The notes: generated by a model not told the origin, from the letters alone. Shown: positions 1 to 7,855, counted from the first letter of the stretch. The stretch: 16,252 bases of DNA from Verrucomicrobiaceae bacterium (GCA_947463285.1 CANHTV010000030.1:1-16252), one strand, 5' to 3'. Numbers and translations are program-made.

Positions 1-913
1 GTATCAGCATGATGTGGATCAGAACCAGCTGAAGAGCAGCCTGGACAACGTCGTCATCAGCGCGGTGAACGGCGTCGGCGTCGAGGTGAACACCGCCAGC
101 AAGCAGCTGCTCAGCTATGTGGCCGGCCTGAACAGCACCCACGCGGCAAACATCGTCGCCTTCCGCAATGAAAACGGCCCGTTCAAGACCCGCAAAGACC
201 TGCTGAAAGTCCCGCGCCTCGGCGACAAGGCCTTTGAGCAGGCCGCAGGCTTCCTGCGCATTCGTGGCGCTGAGCATCCGCTGGACACCAGCGCCGTGCA
301 TCCTGAGCGTTATCCGCTGGTGGAAAAAATGGCGGCTGATCTTGGCTGCACCGTCGCTGACCTCATGCAGAAAGCGGATCTGCGCCAGAAGCTGGATTTG
401 AAAAAATACGTCAGCGAAGAAGTGGGCCTGCCGACGCTGCAAGACATCATGAACGAGCTGGCCAAGCCAGGTCGTGACCCGCGCAAGCAGTTTGAAGTCT
501 TCAACTTTGCTGAAGGCGTCAATGACATGAAGGATCTGACCGTCGGCATGAAGCTGCCGGGAATCGTCACCAACGTCACCGCCTTTGGTGCCTTCGTGGA
601 TATCGGCGTGCATCAGGATGGTCTCGTCCACGTCAGCCAGCTCAGTGACACCTTTGTCAAAGATGCTGCTGAGATCGTAAAGGTGGCTCAAAAAGTCATG
701 GTCACGGTCACGGAGGTGGATGTGCAGCGCAAGCGCATCGCGCTGAGCATGAAATCCAAGCCTGACTTTGAAAAGAAAACCGGTGCCTCAGGCCCACGCC
801 CAGCCGGAGGACCCGGCGGCAATCAAGGCGGCGGAGGTGGTGGCCAGCGCAGCTTCGGTGGTGGTGGCGGCGGCGACTGGTTCACCGCTGCGTCACAGAA
901 GGGGAAAAAGTAA
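1..913 (+). CDS. tex: Tex (YhgF) RNA-binding transcription accessory protein, C-terminal part
   Basis: This is the 3' part of a gene that begins before the window; the reading frame is open from base 2 (YQHDV...) and gives about 303 residues of a family usually near 770. The segment starts at the YQHDV motif, which precedes the helix-hairpin-helix region (ISAVNGVGVEVNTAS, then NIVAFRNENGPFKTRKDLLK and VPRLGDKAFEQAAGFLRI). It continues through the conserved DTSAVHPERYP and PGRDPR motifs and ends with an S1 domain, roughly residues 178-252 of the fragment, with TNVTAFGAFVDIGVHQDGLV. Tex is a cytoplasmic nucleic-acid-binding protein linked to transcription; the match to the family is strong along the whole segment. 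After the S1 domain comes a glycine-rich tail (about 782-877) ending in GDWFTAASQKGKK. The N-terminal Tex and YqgF-like domains lie outside the window. The gene is convergent with the helix-turn-helix gene 6 bp away. Confidence 0.96.
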   Translation, partial: YQHDVDQNQLKSSLDNVVISAVNGVGVEVNTASKQLLSYVAGLNSTHAANIVAFRNENGPFKTRKDLLKVPRLGDKAFEQAAGFLRIRGAEHPLDTSAVHPERYPLVEKMAADLGCTVADLMQKADLRQKLDLKKYVSEEVGLPTLQDIMNELAKPGRDPRKQFEVFNFAEGVNDMKDLTVGMKLPGIVTNVTAFGAFVDIGVHQDGLVHVSQLSDTFVKDAAEIVKVAQKVMVTVTEVDVQRKRIALSMKSKPDFEKKTGASGPRPAGGPGGNQGGGGGGQRSFGGGGGGDWFTAASQKGKK

Positions 914-919
914 CCCAAC

Positions 920-1405
920 TCAATTCACTTTGTTCACCTTCAGATCCTCTGCGAGGTGAACGAAGTCCCCCTGCTCACACCATTTCACAAAGCGCTCCGT
1001 GATGCGCTTGAGCTCATCCCATTCATGGCGGATCTGTTTCGCCTCCGTCTCACAAATGCTGTTGTCTGAGGCCGCGTGACTGATGGCAGCCAAAAGATCT
1101 GCAAACTGCTGCACGATCTCCTGGGTGACAGGCATCACCTCGCGACCTGAGCGTTTGGTGTTCGGAGGGTTTTTGACAAAGTAGCCGTCGGCTTTGTTGC
1201 ACAGCCATTGGATCAGATGGTCATCACCCGTGTTTTCATAGAGATCTTGAACGCGATCGAGTGGATTGGCTGAACCGCTGCCTTTGCCTAGATCACTGCC
1301 TTCGCCCCATTTGTAAACCATGGAAAGAGACAACCCCATTTTCTCAGCCACCTCCTTGACGTGAGCTTTGGAGAGGGCGTTGCGGATGACTTCATGCGAT
1401 TCCAT
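920..1405 (-). CDS. CII-like helix-turn-helix regulatory protein
   Basis: With the start at 1405 this is a 161-residue protein beginning MESHEVIRNALSKAHVKEVA. The N-terminal part has a helix-turn-helix pattern (VKEVAEKMGLSLSMVYKW, about residues 16-33). It is followed by NPLDRVQDLYENTGDDHLIQWLCNKADG-type sequence resembling the phage regulatory CII family, and by a charged helical C-terminal half (residues 91-160), possibly a coiled coil. I recall similar stand-alone proteins in Planctomycetota and Verrucomicrobiota that also begin with MESHE; the role is probably DNA binding, but the target is unknown. In-frame upstream ATGs at 1519 and 1507 would add a cysteine-rich 34-38-residue extension. 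They would overlap the DedA start and leave no room for a promoter, so 1405 is preferred. No clear ribosome binding site supports any of the starts. The last codons lie within the hairpin shared with tex. Confidence 0.8.
   Translation of the reverse strand: MESHEVIRNALSKAHVKEVAEKMGLSLSMVYKWGEGSDLGKGSGSANPLDRVQDLYENTGDDHLIQWLCNKADGYFVKNPPNTKRSGREVMPVTQEIVQQFADLLAAISHAASDNSICETEAKQIRHEWDELKRITERFVKWCEQGDFVHLAEDLKVNKVN
928..965. terminator. Hairpin shared by the ends of tex and the CII-like gene
   Basis: The sequence forms a long inverted repeat. Arms 928-939 and 954-965 pair over 12 bp with one G-T wobble (931/962), and an inner 4-bp stem (941-944 with 948-951) closes a 3-nt loop. It starts 14 bases after the tex stop and lies in the last codons of the opposing gene. 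No T-run follows directly on either strand, so it is not a textbook intrinsic terminator. It may be a bidirectional 3'-end stabiliser or a factor-dependent stop. The pairing is seen directly; the function is inferred. Confidence 0.45.
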
Positions 1406-1505
1406 GCGCGCATGTTGGAACGATAAGGCCACGGACTGCAAGAGCGAATCTTCGCAGACTTTTCGTTTGCCGGAACAAGCATCAAACGGACAGTCCTGAC
1501 CTGCC

Positions 1506-2141
1506 ATGACCCAGCTCATCGACTACGTTCTCCATGTGGATAAACACCTTCAAGGCTTTGCCGAAGAACACCGCACCGCCATTTATGTGCTGCTGTTCGC
1601 CATTGTCTTCTGTGAGACCGGCCTCGTCGTGACGCCCTTCCTACCGGGAGACTCACTGCTTTTTGCCGTCGGTGCTCTGGCTGCGCAGGGCCTGCTGCGC
1701 ATCGAAATCATCATCCCACTGCTCATGGCTGCTGCCATCATCGGCGATAACTTGAACTACTGGATCGGCCGGAAATGCGGCTCGTGGATCGTGACGCGGC
1801 CCTGGTTCAAACGCGACTACCTCACGAAGACGGAGCACTTCTTTGTGAAGCACGGAGGCCGCGCCATCGTCATCGCGCGCTTCGTGCCCATCGTCCGCAC
1901 CTTCGCTCCCTTCACCGCAGGCTTTGGTCGCATGCACTACTCACGCTTTTTGACCTTCAGCGTCGGCGGTGGCCTGCTCTGGGTGGCGGGCATTGCACTG
2001 CTCGGTTATGTGCTGGGAAATCTGCCCTTCATCAAAAGTAACTTCAAGCTCGTCTCCCTGCTGATCATTTTCGTCTCCGTGCTGCCCATCTTGATCGAAG
2101 TGATCCAACACAAGCGGGCAGCGAAAAAAAAGGCCGAATAA
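1506..2141 (+). CDS. DedA family membrane protein (VTT/SNARE-associated domain)
   Basis: A 211-residue integral inner-membrane protein of the DedA/VTT family. These proteins act in membrane lipid homeostasis, and some members are implicated in undecaprenyl-phosphate or phospholipid flipping. Family marks are visible: the acidic residue E37 before the re-entrant PFLPGDSLLF segment (44-53), GDNLNYWIGRK (80-90), and RFVPIVRTFAPFTAGFGRM (125-143) with its two arginines. Several hydrophobic segments follow, and the C terminus is lysine-rich (QHKRAAKKKAE). The length is normal for the family. The ATG at 1506 gives a complete N terminus. The gene ends at 2141 and the stop codon of the opposite-strand SulP-CA gene starts at 2142, so the two are convergent with no gap. 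Which lipid it handles cannot be told from the sequence. Confidence 0.93.
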   Translation: MTQLIDYVLHVDKHLQGFAEEHRTAIYVLLFAIVFCETGLVVTPFLPGDSLLFAVGALAAQGLLRIEIIIPLLMAAAIIGDNLNYWIGRKCGSWIVTRPWFKRDYLTKTEHFFVKHGGRAIVIARFVPIVRTFAPFTAGFGRMHYSRFLTFSVGGGLLWVAGIALLGYVLGNLPFIKSNFKLVSLLIIFVSVLPILIEVIQHKRAAKKKAE

Positions 2142-4409
2142 TCAACCCCGCATGGGCAGCGGGTTCTTCTGGAAACCGCTGTCCTGAGTCTGGAAGAAAT
2201 TCACCTCGCCAGTGCTGACGTCATACAAACCGCCGACGATGGCAATTTTCCCTTCCTCAGCCAGACGGTTCAACGTGGTGCTGCGCTGGCGGATGACACG
2301 AATGGTTCGCACCACATTGAGGCGTGAGATCTCATTGGAGTAAGCAGCTTTTTCACCGGCTTTCCATTGATCCGGCTGCTTCAGAGTGCTCGGATCGATG
2401 GCATCCTGAATCTCCGTGATCAGCCCATCGAGATTACCACAGGGCGTCGCCTCACTGGCTTTTTTCGCCGCCGCCAGCAGGTCCACCGCCGCATTCACCG
2501 CACCACAACTGGTGTGACCGAGCACGAGGATCAGCTTTGAACCAACAACCGCGCAGGCATACTCAAGACTGCCGAGCAGCTCTGTGGTCGCGATGTTTCC
2601 AGCCACACGCGCGCTGAAAATATCGCCGAGCCCGAGGTCAAACACCGCTTCCGCTGGTGCTCGTGAATCAATACAGCCCAGGATGGCGGCGATGGGAAAC
2701 TGCCCCGTCGCCGTGGCACTCACTTGCCGTCCAAAGTCACGCTGAATGCGCTGTCCTGAAAGGAAACGTCGGTTCCCCGCTTGGAGGATCTCCAGCACAC
2801 TTTCAGGGGTGAGACCATGCTGAACCTCACGGCTGGTGTAGTCCACAAACTGAATCTGATCCTGCAGTTGATCATGCTCCTTCATGCCAACAAAGCTGAG
2901 TTCGACGCCATGAGAGACCGCCGTTTTATCACGGAAATCAGCGATCATGTCACGGATGTCCGGGTCGATGTAATCCGTATTGCGGGCATCGATCAACACG
3001 CGTCCACCACGCGGCACTTCATGGAGTGTTTTCTCAATCGCAGCACGATTAAAGAAGCTGACCTGATTCGCCAACTCAATGCGCAGCACATCTCCCGACG
3101 TGTGTTTTTCCACAATGCGGCGCAGGGGGCGCTGAAGATTGCTGTGCAGAATAAACAGAATGCTGACGCCCAGACCAATGAGCACACCGACCAGTAGGTC
3201 CGTCACGACGATGGCCATGATGGTGATGATGAAGGGCAGGAACTGGCGCTTACCCTCAGACCAGAGCTGCTTGAAGAGCTTCGGACTCGCCAGCTTCAGA
3301 CCTGTCACGATCAAAATAGCTGCGAGAGCAGAAAGCGGGATCTCATTCAGCCACTGCGGCATCAGCAGCACACAGATGATCAACAGCAAGCCATGCAGGA
3401 TGGCGCTAAGCTTGGTGCGCCCACCTGCATTGATATTCACTGAAGAACGAACGATGACACTGGTCATGGGCAGACCACCGATGCAACCCGCCAGCATGTT
3501 TCCAACACCTTGTGCGACCAATTCACGATTCGGTGGTGCATTGCGCTGATCAGGGTCGATTTTTTCGACAACCTCCAGATTCAGCAGGGTTTCAAGCGTC
3601 GCCACCAAAGCAACGGTGACAGCAGCTTTGAAAACCAAAGGATTGCTAAAGTGCTCGATCCCTGGAAATTGCATGAAGCCCATGAAAGCTCCCAAATCTT
3701 TAGCCACAGGCACCTGCACAAGATGACTCGGCTGGATGGCCCAGGTGCTGCCCATTTTTTTCAAGATCAAATTGATCACCACCCCGAGCACCACTACCAC
3801 CAGAGCAGAAGGCAGCGGGGATTTTTTTAGCTTGCTGCGATCCCAGAGCATCAGCAGTGCAATCGAGAAAAGACCGATCACGGCAGCCCCTGGCTGAATG
3901 TCTGAGAGAGTGGCGAAAATTTCCGTAAAGGTGTTTTCATGGTCCGGCTGCTCAAAGCTCATCTCCCCTTCCGCATCAGCATCATGACCAAAGACGTGCG
4001 GGATTTGTTTCAAGATCAGAATGATGCCAATGGCTGCCAGCAGCCCCTTGATCACGCTCAGCGGGAAGAAGGCGGCGATGAAACCCAGCCTGAAGGTGCC
4101 CATCAAAATCTGAATCGCCCCCGCCACCACAACCGCAGCCAGAAAAGCCTCAAAACTGCCCAGCAGTGCGATTTGCGCGGCAACAATCGCGGTCAGCCCT
4201 GCTGCTGGTCCACTGACGCTTTTGTGAGAGCCACTGAGAAAGCCCACCACGATACCGCCAATAATGCCTGAGAGAACACCTGAGAACAGCGGCGCATTTG
4301 AAGCCAGAGCAATCCCCAGACACAAAGGCAAAGCCACCAGGAAGACTGCGATACTGGCAGTGATGTCTTTAGGCAGAGTGACCGAAAGAGGAGCTTTATT
4401 GTGAGGCAT
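2142..4409 (-). CDS. SulP-family anion transporter fused to beta-carbonic anhydrase
   Basis: This 755-residue fusion has three parts. Residues 10-425 are a SulP/SLC26 transporter with GPAAGLTAIV (67-76) and PNRELVAQGVGNMLAGCIGG (293-312), followed by GLPMTSVIVRSSVN. Residues about 435-530 are a STAS-like region. Residues about 535-755 are a beta-carbonic anhydrase. The zinc site of the anhydrase is complete: C579, H632 and C635, with the D581-R583 dyad in CIDSR and the HTSCGAV motif. The expected job is uptake of bicarbonate (or another anion) in the inner membrane with CO2/bicarbonate interconversion on the cytoplasmic side. Related fusions are known in several bacteria and are annotated as SulP-CA; bicarbonate as substrate is inferred from the fusion, not shown by the transporter part. 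The gene is divergent from a LysR-type regulator at 4513, and candidate operators lie at its start. No terminator is visible at its 3' end. Confidence 0.94.
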   Translation of the reverse strand: MPHNKAPLSVTLPKDITASIAVFLVALPLCLGIALASNAPLFSGVLSGIIGGIVVGFLSGSHKSVSGPAAGLTAIVAAQIALLGSFEAFLAAVVVAGAIQILMGTFRLGFIAAFFPLSVIKGLLAAIGIILILKQIPHVFGHDADAEGEMSFEQPDHENTFTEIFATLSDIQPGAAVIGLFSIALLMLWDRSKLKKSPLPSALVVVVLGVVINLILKKMGSTWAIQPSHLVQVPVAKDLGAFMGFMQFPGIEHFSNPLVFKAAVTVALVATLETLLNLEVVEKIDPDQRNAPPNRELVAQGVGNMLAGCIGGLPMTSVIVRSSVNINAGGRTKLSAILHGLLLIICVLLMPQWLNEIPLSALAAILIVTGLKLASPKLFKQLWSEGKRQFLPFIITIMAIVVTDLLVGVLIGLGVSILFILHSNLQRPLRRIVEKHTSGDVLRIELANQVSFFNRAAIEKTLHEVPRGGRVLIDARNTDYIDPDIRDMIADFRDKTAVSHGVELSFVGMKEHDQLQDQIQFVDYTSREVQHGLTPESVLEILQAGNRRFLSGQRIQRDFGRQVSATATGQFPIAAILGCIDSRAPAEAVFDLGLGDIFSARVAGNIATTELLGSLEYACAVVGSKLILVLGHTSCGAVNAAVDLLAAAKKASEATPCGNLDGLITEIQDAIDPSTLKQPDQWKAGEKAAYSNEISRLNVVRTIRVIRQRSTTLNRLAEEGKIAIVGGLYDVSTGEVNFFQTQDSGFQKNPLPMRG

Positions 4410-4412
4410 AAT
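4398..4412. promoter_or_regulatory. Candidate LysR-type operator overlapping the SulP-CA start
   Basis: On the minus strand this reads ATTATGCCTCACAAT, an imperfect dyad ATTnTG-N3-CAnAAT with the T-N11-A spacing typical of LysR-type sites. It covers the SulP-CA start codon (4409-4407). A related dyad lies in inverted orientation at 4437-4452. Binding here would be expected to repress SulP-CA or modulate its expression. The motif is seen directly; binding is inferred. Confidence 0.4.
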
Positions 4413-4436
4413 GAAAAAGTGAGGTTGGGGGGCGCT

Positions 4437-4452
4437 ATTAATGCCCCATAAT
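4437..4452. promoter_or_regulatory. Candidate LysR-type operator in the divergent promoter region
   Basis: ATTAATGCCCCATAAT is an ATTA-N8-TAAT dyad containing T-N11-A, located between the divergent SulP-CA and LysR genes. It resembles the minus-strand reading of 4398-4412 and is inverted relative to it. An additional GGGGC-N9-GCCCC symmetry overlaps its left side. Two related sites in one divergent gap is the usual layout for a LysR regulator and its divergent target. I did not find a convincing -35/-10 pair here. Confidence 0.4.
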
Positions 4453-4512
4453 GTCAGTTTGACGATTTCGATATTTCAAAGGCACTCTTTGCTTTTATCT
4501 AACCCTAAAATC

Positions 4513-5436
4513 ATGAACGAACTACCTCTGAACTATCATCATCTTCGTCTCTTTTGGGAAGTGGCCCGTGCTGGAAGCCTACGAGCAGCCGCCACACGGC
4601 TGCATCTTTCCCAACCCACCATTAGCGCCCAGATAAAATCACTCGAGACTGAGCTGGATGAACGTCTTTTTGACCGCACCGGGCGCGGCCTGAAACTCAC
4701 ACCCGCCGGAATCCTCGTGATGGAATGCGCCGCGGAGATTTTCTCTCTCGGCACGGAGATGGTGAGGTCACTGCATGGCTTCAGCAGCACTCGCAACCTG
4801 CGTTTAAACGTCGGCGTCACTGAATCCCTGCCAAAGCACGTCGTCTGGCGTCTGATCCGGCCAGCCATGCAGTCGTTGCCAAACCTACAGCTCTCATGCG
4901 TGGAAGGTCGCGCGCAGGAGCTTTTGGGATCTCTGGCAGCTGGCCGACTGGACGTGGTGATTTCAGATGAGCCCGCCCCATCTTCCCTGCCCGTCAAAAC
5001 ATTCAATCATCCGCTTGGGGAGTCTCCTGTGGTCTTTTGTGGCACACCCGAGCTGGCCAGAAAATTCACCCAAAACTTTCCAACCTCACTCAAAGATGCC
5101 CCCATCTTATTACCGCCCAATCGCACAGCCTGGCGGCACGAGATCGACCGCTGGCTGGACTCTCACCGCATCCGCCCACGCATCGTGGCTGAGTTTGACG
5201 ATGCCGCTCTCATGAAAACAGCAGCAGCAGATGGACTCGGCATCGCCCCCATCGCCGCAGCGGTGTTGGATGACGCCATCCGACGCTACGGCCTGAAACC
5301 GATCGGGCGACCCGTGCGCTGCGGTTTTTCCTGCCATCTCATCACCCTGGAGCGAGCCATGCGGCACCCTGCGGTATCCATTATTTCCGCAGAATCCAAG
5401 TCGGTGTTTCAAAAGAAACTGCTGTCCAAGACCTGA
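4513..5436 (+). CDS. LysR-type transcriptional regulator, NhaR-like
   Basis: A 307-residue regulator with an N-terminal winged helix-turn-helix (residues 8-66: LNYHHLRLFWEVARAGS, then AAATRLHLSQPTISAQIKSL) and a LysR substrate-binding domain (about 95-300). The C-terminal domain contains EFDDAALMK (227-235), and the opening YHHLRLFW resembles NhaR, the sodium-responsive LysR regulator of Escherichia coli, so it belongs near that branch. The ligand is not predictable. An in-frame ATG at 4441 would add 24 residues, but it lies inside a dyad, and the LysR domain fits a start at 4513. It is divergent from the SulP-CA gene with about 103 bp between them, which makes that transporter the likely target, along with its own gene. 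The phospholipase D-like gene starts 20 bp after the stop and may be cotranscribed. Confidence 0.92.
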   Translation: MNELPLNYHHLRLFWEVARAGSLRAAATRLHLSQPTISAQIKSLETELDERLFDRTGRGLKLTPAGILVMECAAEIFSLGTEMVRSLHGFSSTRNLRLNVGVTESLPKHVVWRLIRPAMQSLPNLQLSCVEGRAQELLGSLAAGRLDVVISDEPAPSSLPVKTFNHPLGESPVVFCGTPELARKFTQNFPTSLKDAPILLPPNRTAWRHEIDRWLDSHRIRPRIVAEFDDAALMKTAAADGLGIAPIAAAVLDDAIRRYGLKPIGRPVRCGFSCHLITLERAMRHPAVSIISAESKSVFQKKLLSKT

Positions 5437-5456
5437 TTCAGCCATCATCGCAGTCC

Positions 5457-5984
5457 ATGGCCACCTCACGCCTCGTCATCAACCAAGAAACCTATCAGGC
5501 CGTGCTTCAGGAGATCGTGCCTACGGCGAAGAAGCTTCTCTGGCTCGTCACGGCTGACCTCAAAGATCTTCACGTCGGCAAGGGCAAAAAGTTCGTGCCC
5601 TTTCTCCAGATCCTCGCAGGCAAAATCAGCGAAGGCGTCGAAGTGCGCCTCATCCACGCCAAAGAGCCCGGCCCACGTTTCCGAGCCGACTTCGACCGCT
5701 TCCCCGACCTGATCGAGAGCGACCTCTTCAGTCGCATCCTCTGTCCGCGGATGCACATGAAGTGCATCATTGCCGATGGCCGACTCGCCTACATCGGCTC
5801 CGCCAATCTCACGGGAGCCGGCCTCGGTGCCAAGAGCGACCACCGCCGCAACTTCGAAGCCGGCATCGTCACCGAAGACCGCAGCCTCATCGCCCCCCTG
5901 ATGACTTTCCTAGATACCTTCTACCTCGGCGACCCCTGCCTGAAATGCCAGCGCCGCGAAGTTTGTCCTGACCCGATTGTGTGA
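5457..5984 (+). CDS. Single-HKD phospholipase D-like domain protein
   Basis: A 175-residue protein with one PLD/HKD motif: H100-x-K102-x4-D107, then GSANLTGAG (114-122) and a downstream FEAGIVT strand (133-139). A single motif suggests it works as a homodimer, as in the Nuc/BfiI-type enzymes, so it may be a phosphodiesterase or nuclease. There is no signal peptide, so it is probably cytoplasmic. The C terminus carries C161-x2-C164-x5-C170, a small cysteine cluster that could bind a metal. The start at 5457 follows the LysR stop by 20 bp and the next gene starts 29 bp after its stop, so it sits inside a tight co-directional run. Neither substrate nor pathway can be read from the sequence. Its link to the regulator upstream and the secreted protein downstream is positional only. 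Confidence 0.82.
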   Translation: MATSRLVINQETYQAVLQEIVPTAKKLLWLVTADLKDLHVGKGKKFVPFLQILAGKISEGVEVRLIHAKEPGPRFRADFDRFPDLIESDLFSRILCPRMHMKCIIADGRLAYIGSANLTGAGLGAKSDHRRNFEAGIVTEDRSLIAPLMTFLDTFYLGDPCLKCQRREVCPDPIV

Positions 5985-6013
5985 ACTGATTTTGCACCGC
6001 GTATTGCTCGGCC

Positions 6014-7855
6014 ATGCGCGCCGTCATTTTCCTCCTCATCTCCGCCGCTCTCCACGCCGCTGAGCCTCTCCTCGTCACACCGCAAGACGACAAGCTGCTT
6101 ATGCTCGACACGCGGGTCATCGAACACGCGGAAAACGCGCATCTTGTGCTAGGCACGCCTGAGAAGGCGGCGGAGAATCCTTTGGTTCCATCGGACCAGC
6201 CTTGGGAGAATGCCACGAACAACTACTACCCCAACGTCACCTGGGATGCCGAGGCGAAGCTTTGGAAGATGTGGTACAAGGACGTCCTGGCTGACAAAGA
6301 CGTGATCGCGCTGATGGATGGGCCGAGCACCGTGCATGATGTTGGCTGGTATCTGCTTTATGCGACATCGAAAGACGGTTTGAAATGGGAGAAGCCGGCG
6401 CTCGGCTTGCACAAGTTCGCGGGCAGCCGTGCGAACAACATCGCGGCTCGTGATTGCCCGAACGTCGGTGTTTTCAAAGACCTGCACGACCCCGATCCGG
6501 CTCGGCGCTACAAGCTCGTGCATGACATCGGTCTCGGAAAACCGCGCGTGCGTTTCAGTGCCGATGGCCTGAACTGGAGCCCGGCTCAGGCGGTGCTCGG
6601 CTTCAGCGCACAGCAGGGCGACACTCACAACAACGCCTTCTTTGACACGCGCAGCGGCAAGTATCTGTGGTTCACCAAAATGTATCTTGGCGAGCGTCTC
6701 GTCTCTCGTCTGGAGAGCGCTGATTTCCTGCATTGGAAGAGCAGCGGCATCGTCCTGCGCAGTGCGCTGGATGAAGGCCGCGCCACGCAGACCTATGCGT
6801 TGACCGTCTTTCCCTATGCCAATCTCTACCTCGGCTACGTCATGATGTATCACCTCGGCTCGGGACGTGTCGTTGATGTCGAGCTCGCGTGGAGTCACGA
6901 CTCCATCAAGTGGCAGCGCGTGCAGCCCGGCACACCGTTTTTGAAGCTGGGCGACAAAGGCAACTACGATAGCGGCTGCATCTATGCGCAGGCCGGTCCA
7001 CCCGTGATGCAGGATGGCAAACTGCGGCTCTACTACGGCGGCAGTCCGACCGTGCATCTCGGCTGGAAACGCAGCGCCAGCCTGTGCCTTGCTCGCTTGC
7101 GTGAGGATGGCTTCGCCGCCTACGAGCCCGAGGACAAAACCAAGCCCGCCGTGCTCATCACCTCGCCTCTGCGCGAGTCCGGAAGCCCCATCACGCTCTC
7201 TGCCGATGGCGATGTCGCCTTTGAAAAGAGGCTACAAAAAGATGGCAGCATGTGTCTTCGTCTCACGCTGGCTCCCGGAGCTAAGCTCTATGCCATCTCA
7301 GGAGTCACCCTCGTGAACACCGCATTGCCAGCACCCAAGCTCGCACCTTTGCCCAAACTCCCCGTGCAGCGTGAGCCGCTCGTCTTCAGCTTCGATAAAG
7401 ACACGCAAGGCTGGCAAGGCGTGGATAAGATCGAGCATCACCCAGAAGGCTACGTCACCATTTCTCGCGACAAAAACCTCCGCCCTATCGCTCATGCGCA
7501 ACCCTTGCCCGGCGACTGGCCCGTGCTGCTCGGTGGCGATGAAGTCACCCTCAGCGCCCGCGTGCGTGCTCCGAAAGCGGGCGGTGCCGTGCGCATGGAA
7601 ATCTTTGCCCGCGAAGTCTCCCAGTGGACTTTCGAAAAACTGCCACCCTTCAGCACCGACTGGAAGAGCATCACGACCACGATTCGTCACGACTGGACCG
7701 ATGAGCAGGCTAAAGCCGCCGGTTGGATGCCCACCGTACAGGCCTACTCCTGGCGTGAAACCCTGCGCCATGCAGGGAAGATTGTTCTCCTGGCCGCCCA
7801 GACCGGCAGCCAGCAGAGCTTCGATCTCGATGACGTGAAGATCGAGGCGCGGTGA
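6014..7855 (+). CDS. Secreted five-bladed beta-propeller glycosidase-like protein (GH32/43-like)
   Basis: A 613-residue protein starting with a signal peptide (MRAVIFLLISAALHAAEP, cleavage likely after A16). Residues about 60-380 show repeated propeller-type motifs: PNVTWDAEAKLWKMWYKD, WYLLYATSKDGLKWEKP, RVRFSADGLNWSP, ELAWSHDSIKWQRV and KLRLYYGG. These are typical of the GH32/GH43/GH62 superfamily and of related planctomycete glycosidase-like proteins. A beta-sandwich-like domain (about 455-613, FSFDKDTQGWQG to FDLDDVKIEA) resembles a carbohydrate-binding module. The protein probably binds or cleaves a glycan outside the cytoplasm. I cannot place the catalytic acids with confidence, so activity is unproven. 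The gene lies 91 bp before the PSCyt1 gene in the same direction, suggesting joint function. Confidence 0.8.
   Translation: MRAVIFLLISAALHAAEPLLVTPQDDKLLMLDTRVIEHAENAHLVLGTPEKAAENPLVPSDQPWENATNNYYPNVTWDAEAKLWKMWYKDVLADKDVIALMDGPSTVHDVGWYLLYATSKDGLKWEKPALGLHKFAGSRANNIAARDCPNVGVFKDLHDPDPARRYKLVHDIGLGKPRVRFSADGLNWSPAQAVLGFSAQQGDTHNNAFFDTRSGKYLWFTKMYLGERLVSRLESADFLHWKSSGIVLRSALDEGRATQTYALTVFPYANLYLGYVMMYHLGSGRVVDVELAWSHDSIKWQRVQPGTPFLKLGDKGNYDSGCIYAQAGPPVMQDGKLRLYYGGSPTVHLGWKRSASLCLARLREDGFAAYEPEDKTKPAVLITSPLRESGSPITLSADGDVAFEKRLQKDGSMCLRLTLAPGAKLYAISGVTLVNTALPAPKLAPLPKLPVQREPLVFSFDKDTQGWQGVDKIEHHPEGYVTISRDKNLRPIAHAQPLPGDWPVLLGGDEVTLSARVRAPKAGGAVRMEIFAREVSQWTFEKLPPFSTDWKSITTTIRHDWTDEQAKAAGWMPTVQAYSWRETLRHAGKIVLLAAQTGSQQSFDLDDVKIEAR

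Noticed and set aside
1406..1519. Cysteine-rich N-terminal extension of the CII-like protein (CPFDACSGKRKVC)
   Set aside because: It would overlap the divergent DedA start and leave no promoter space; the family start MESHEV fits better. It is not fully excluded.
2144..2166. Possible terminator hairpin at the DedA/SulP-CA junction
   Set aside because: The arms AACCC and GGGTT are only 5 bp with a 12-nt loop, and no proper T-run follows.
4459..4464. TTGACG as a -35 element for the LysR gene
   Set aside because: No acceptable -10 hexamer was found at 16-18 bp spacing.
4441..4512. Upstream start of the LysR gene
   Set aside because: The extra 24 residues do not fit the LysR family, and the ATG lies within a candidate operator.
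6149..7057. Minus-strand open frame of 302 codons
   Set aside because: It is antisense to the propeller protein and shows no domain or signal.
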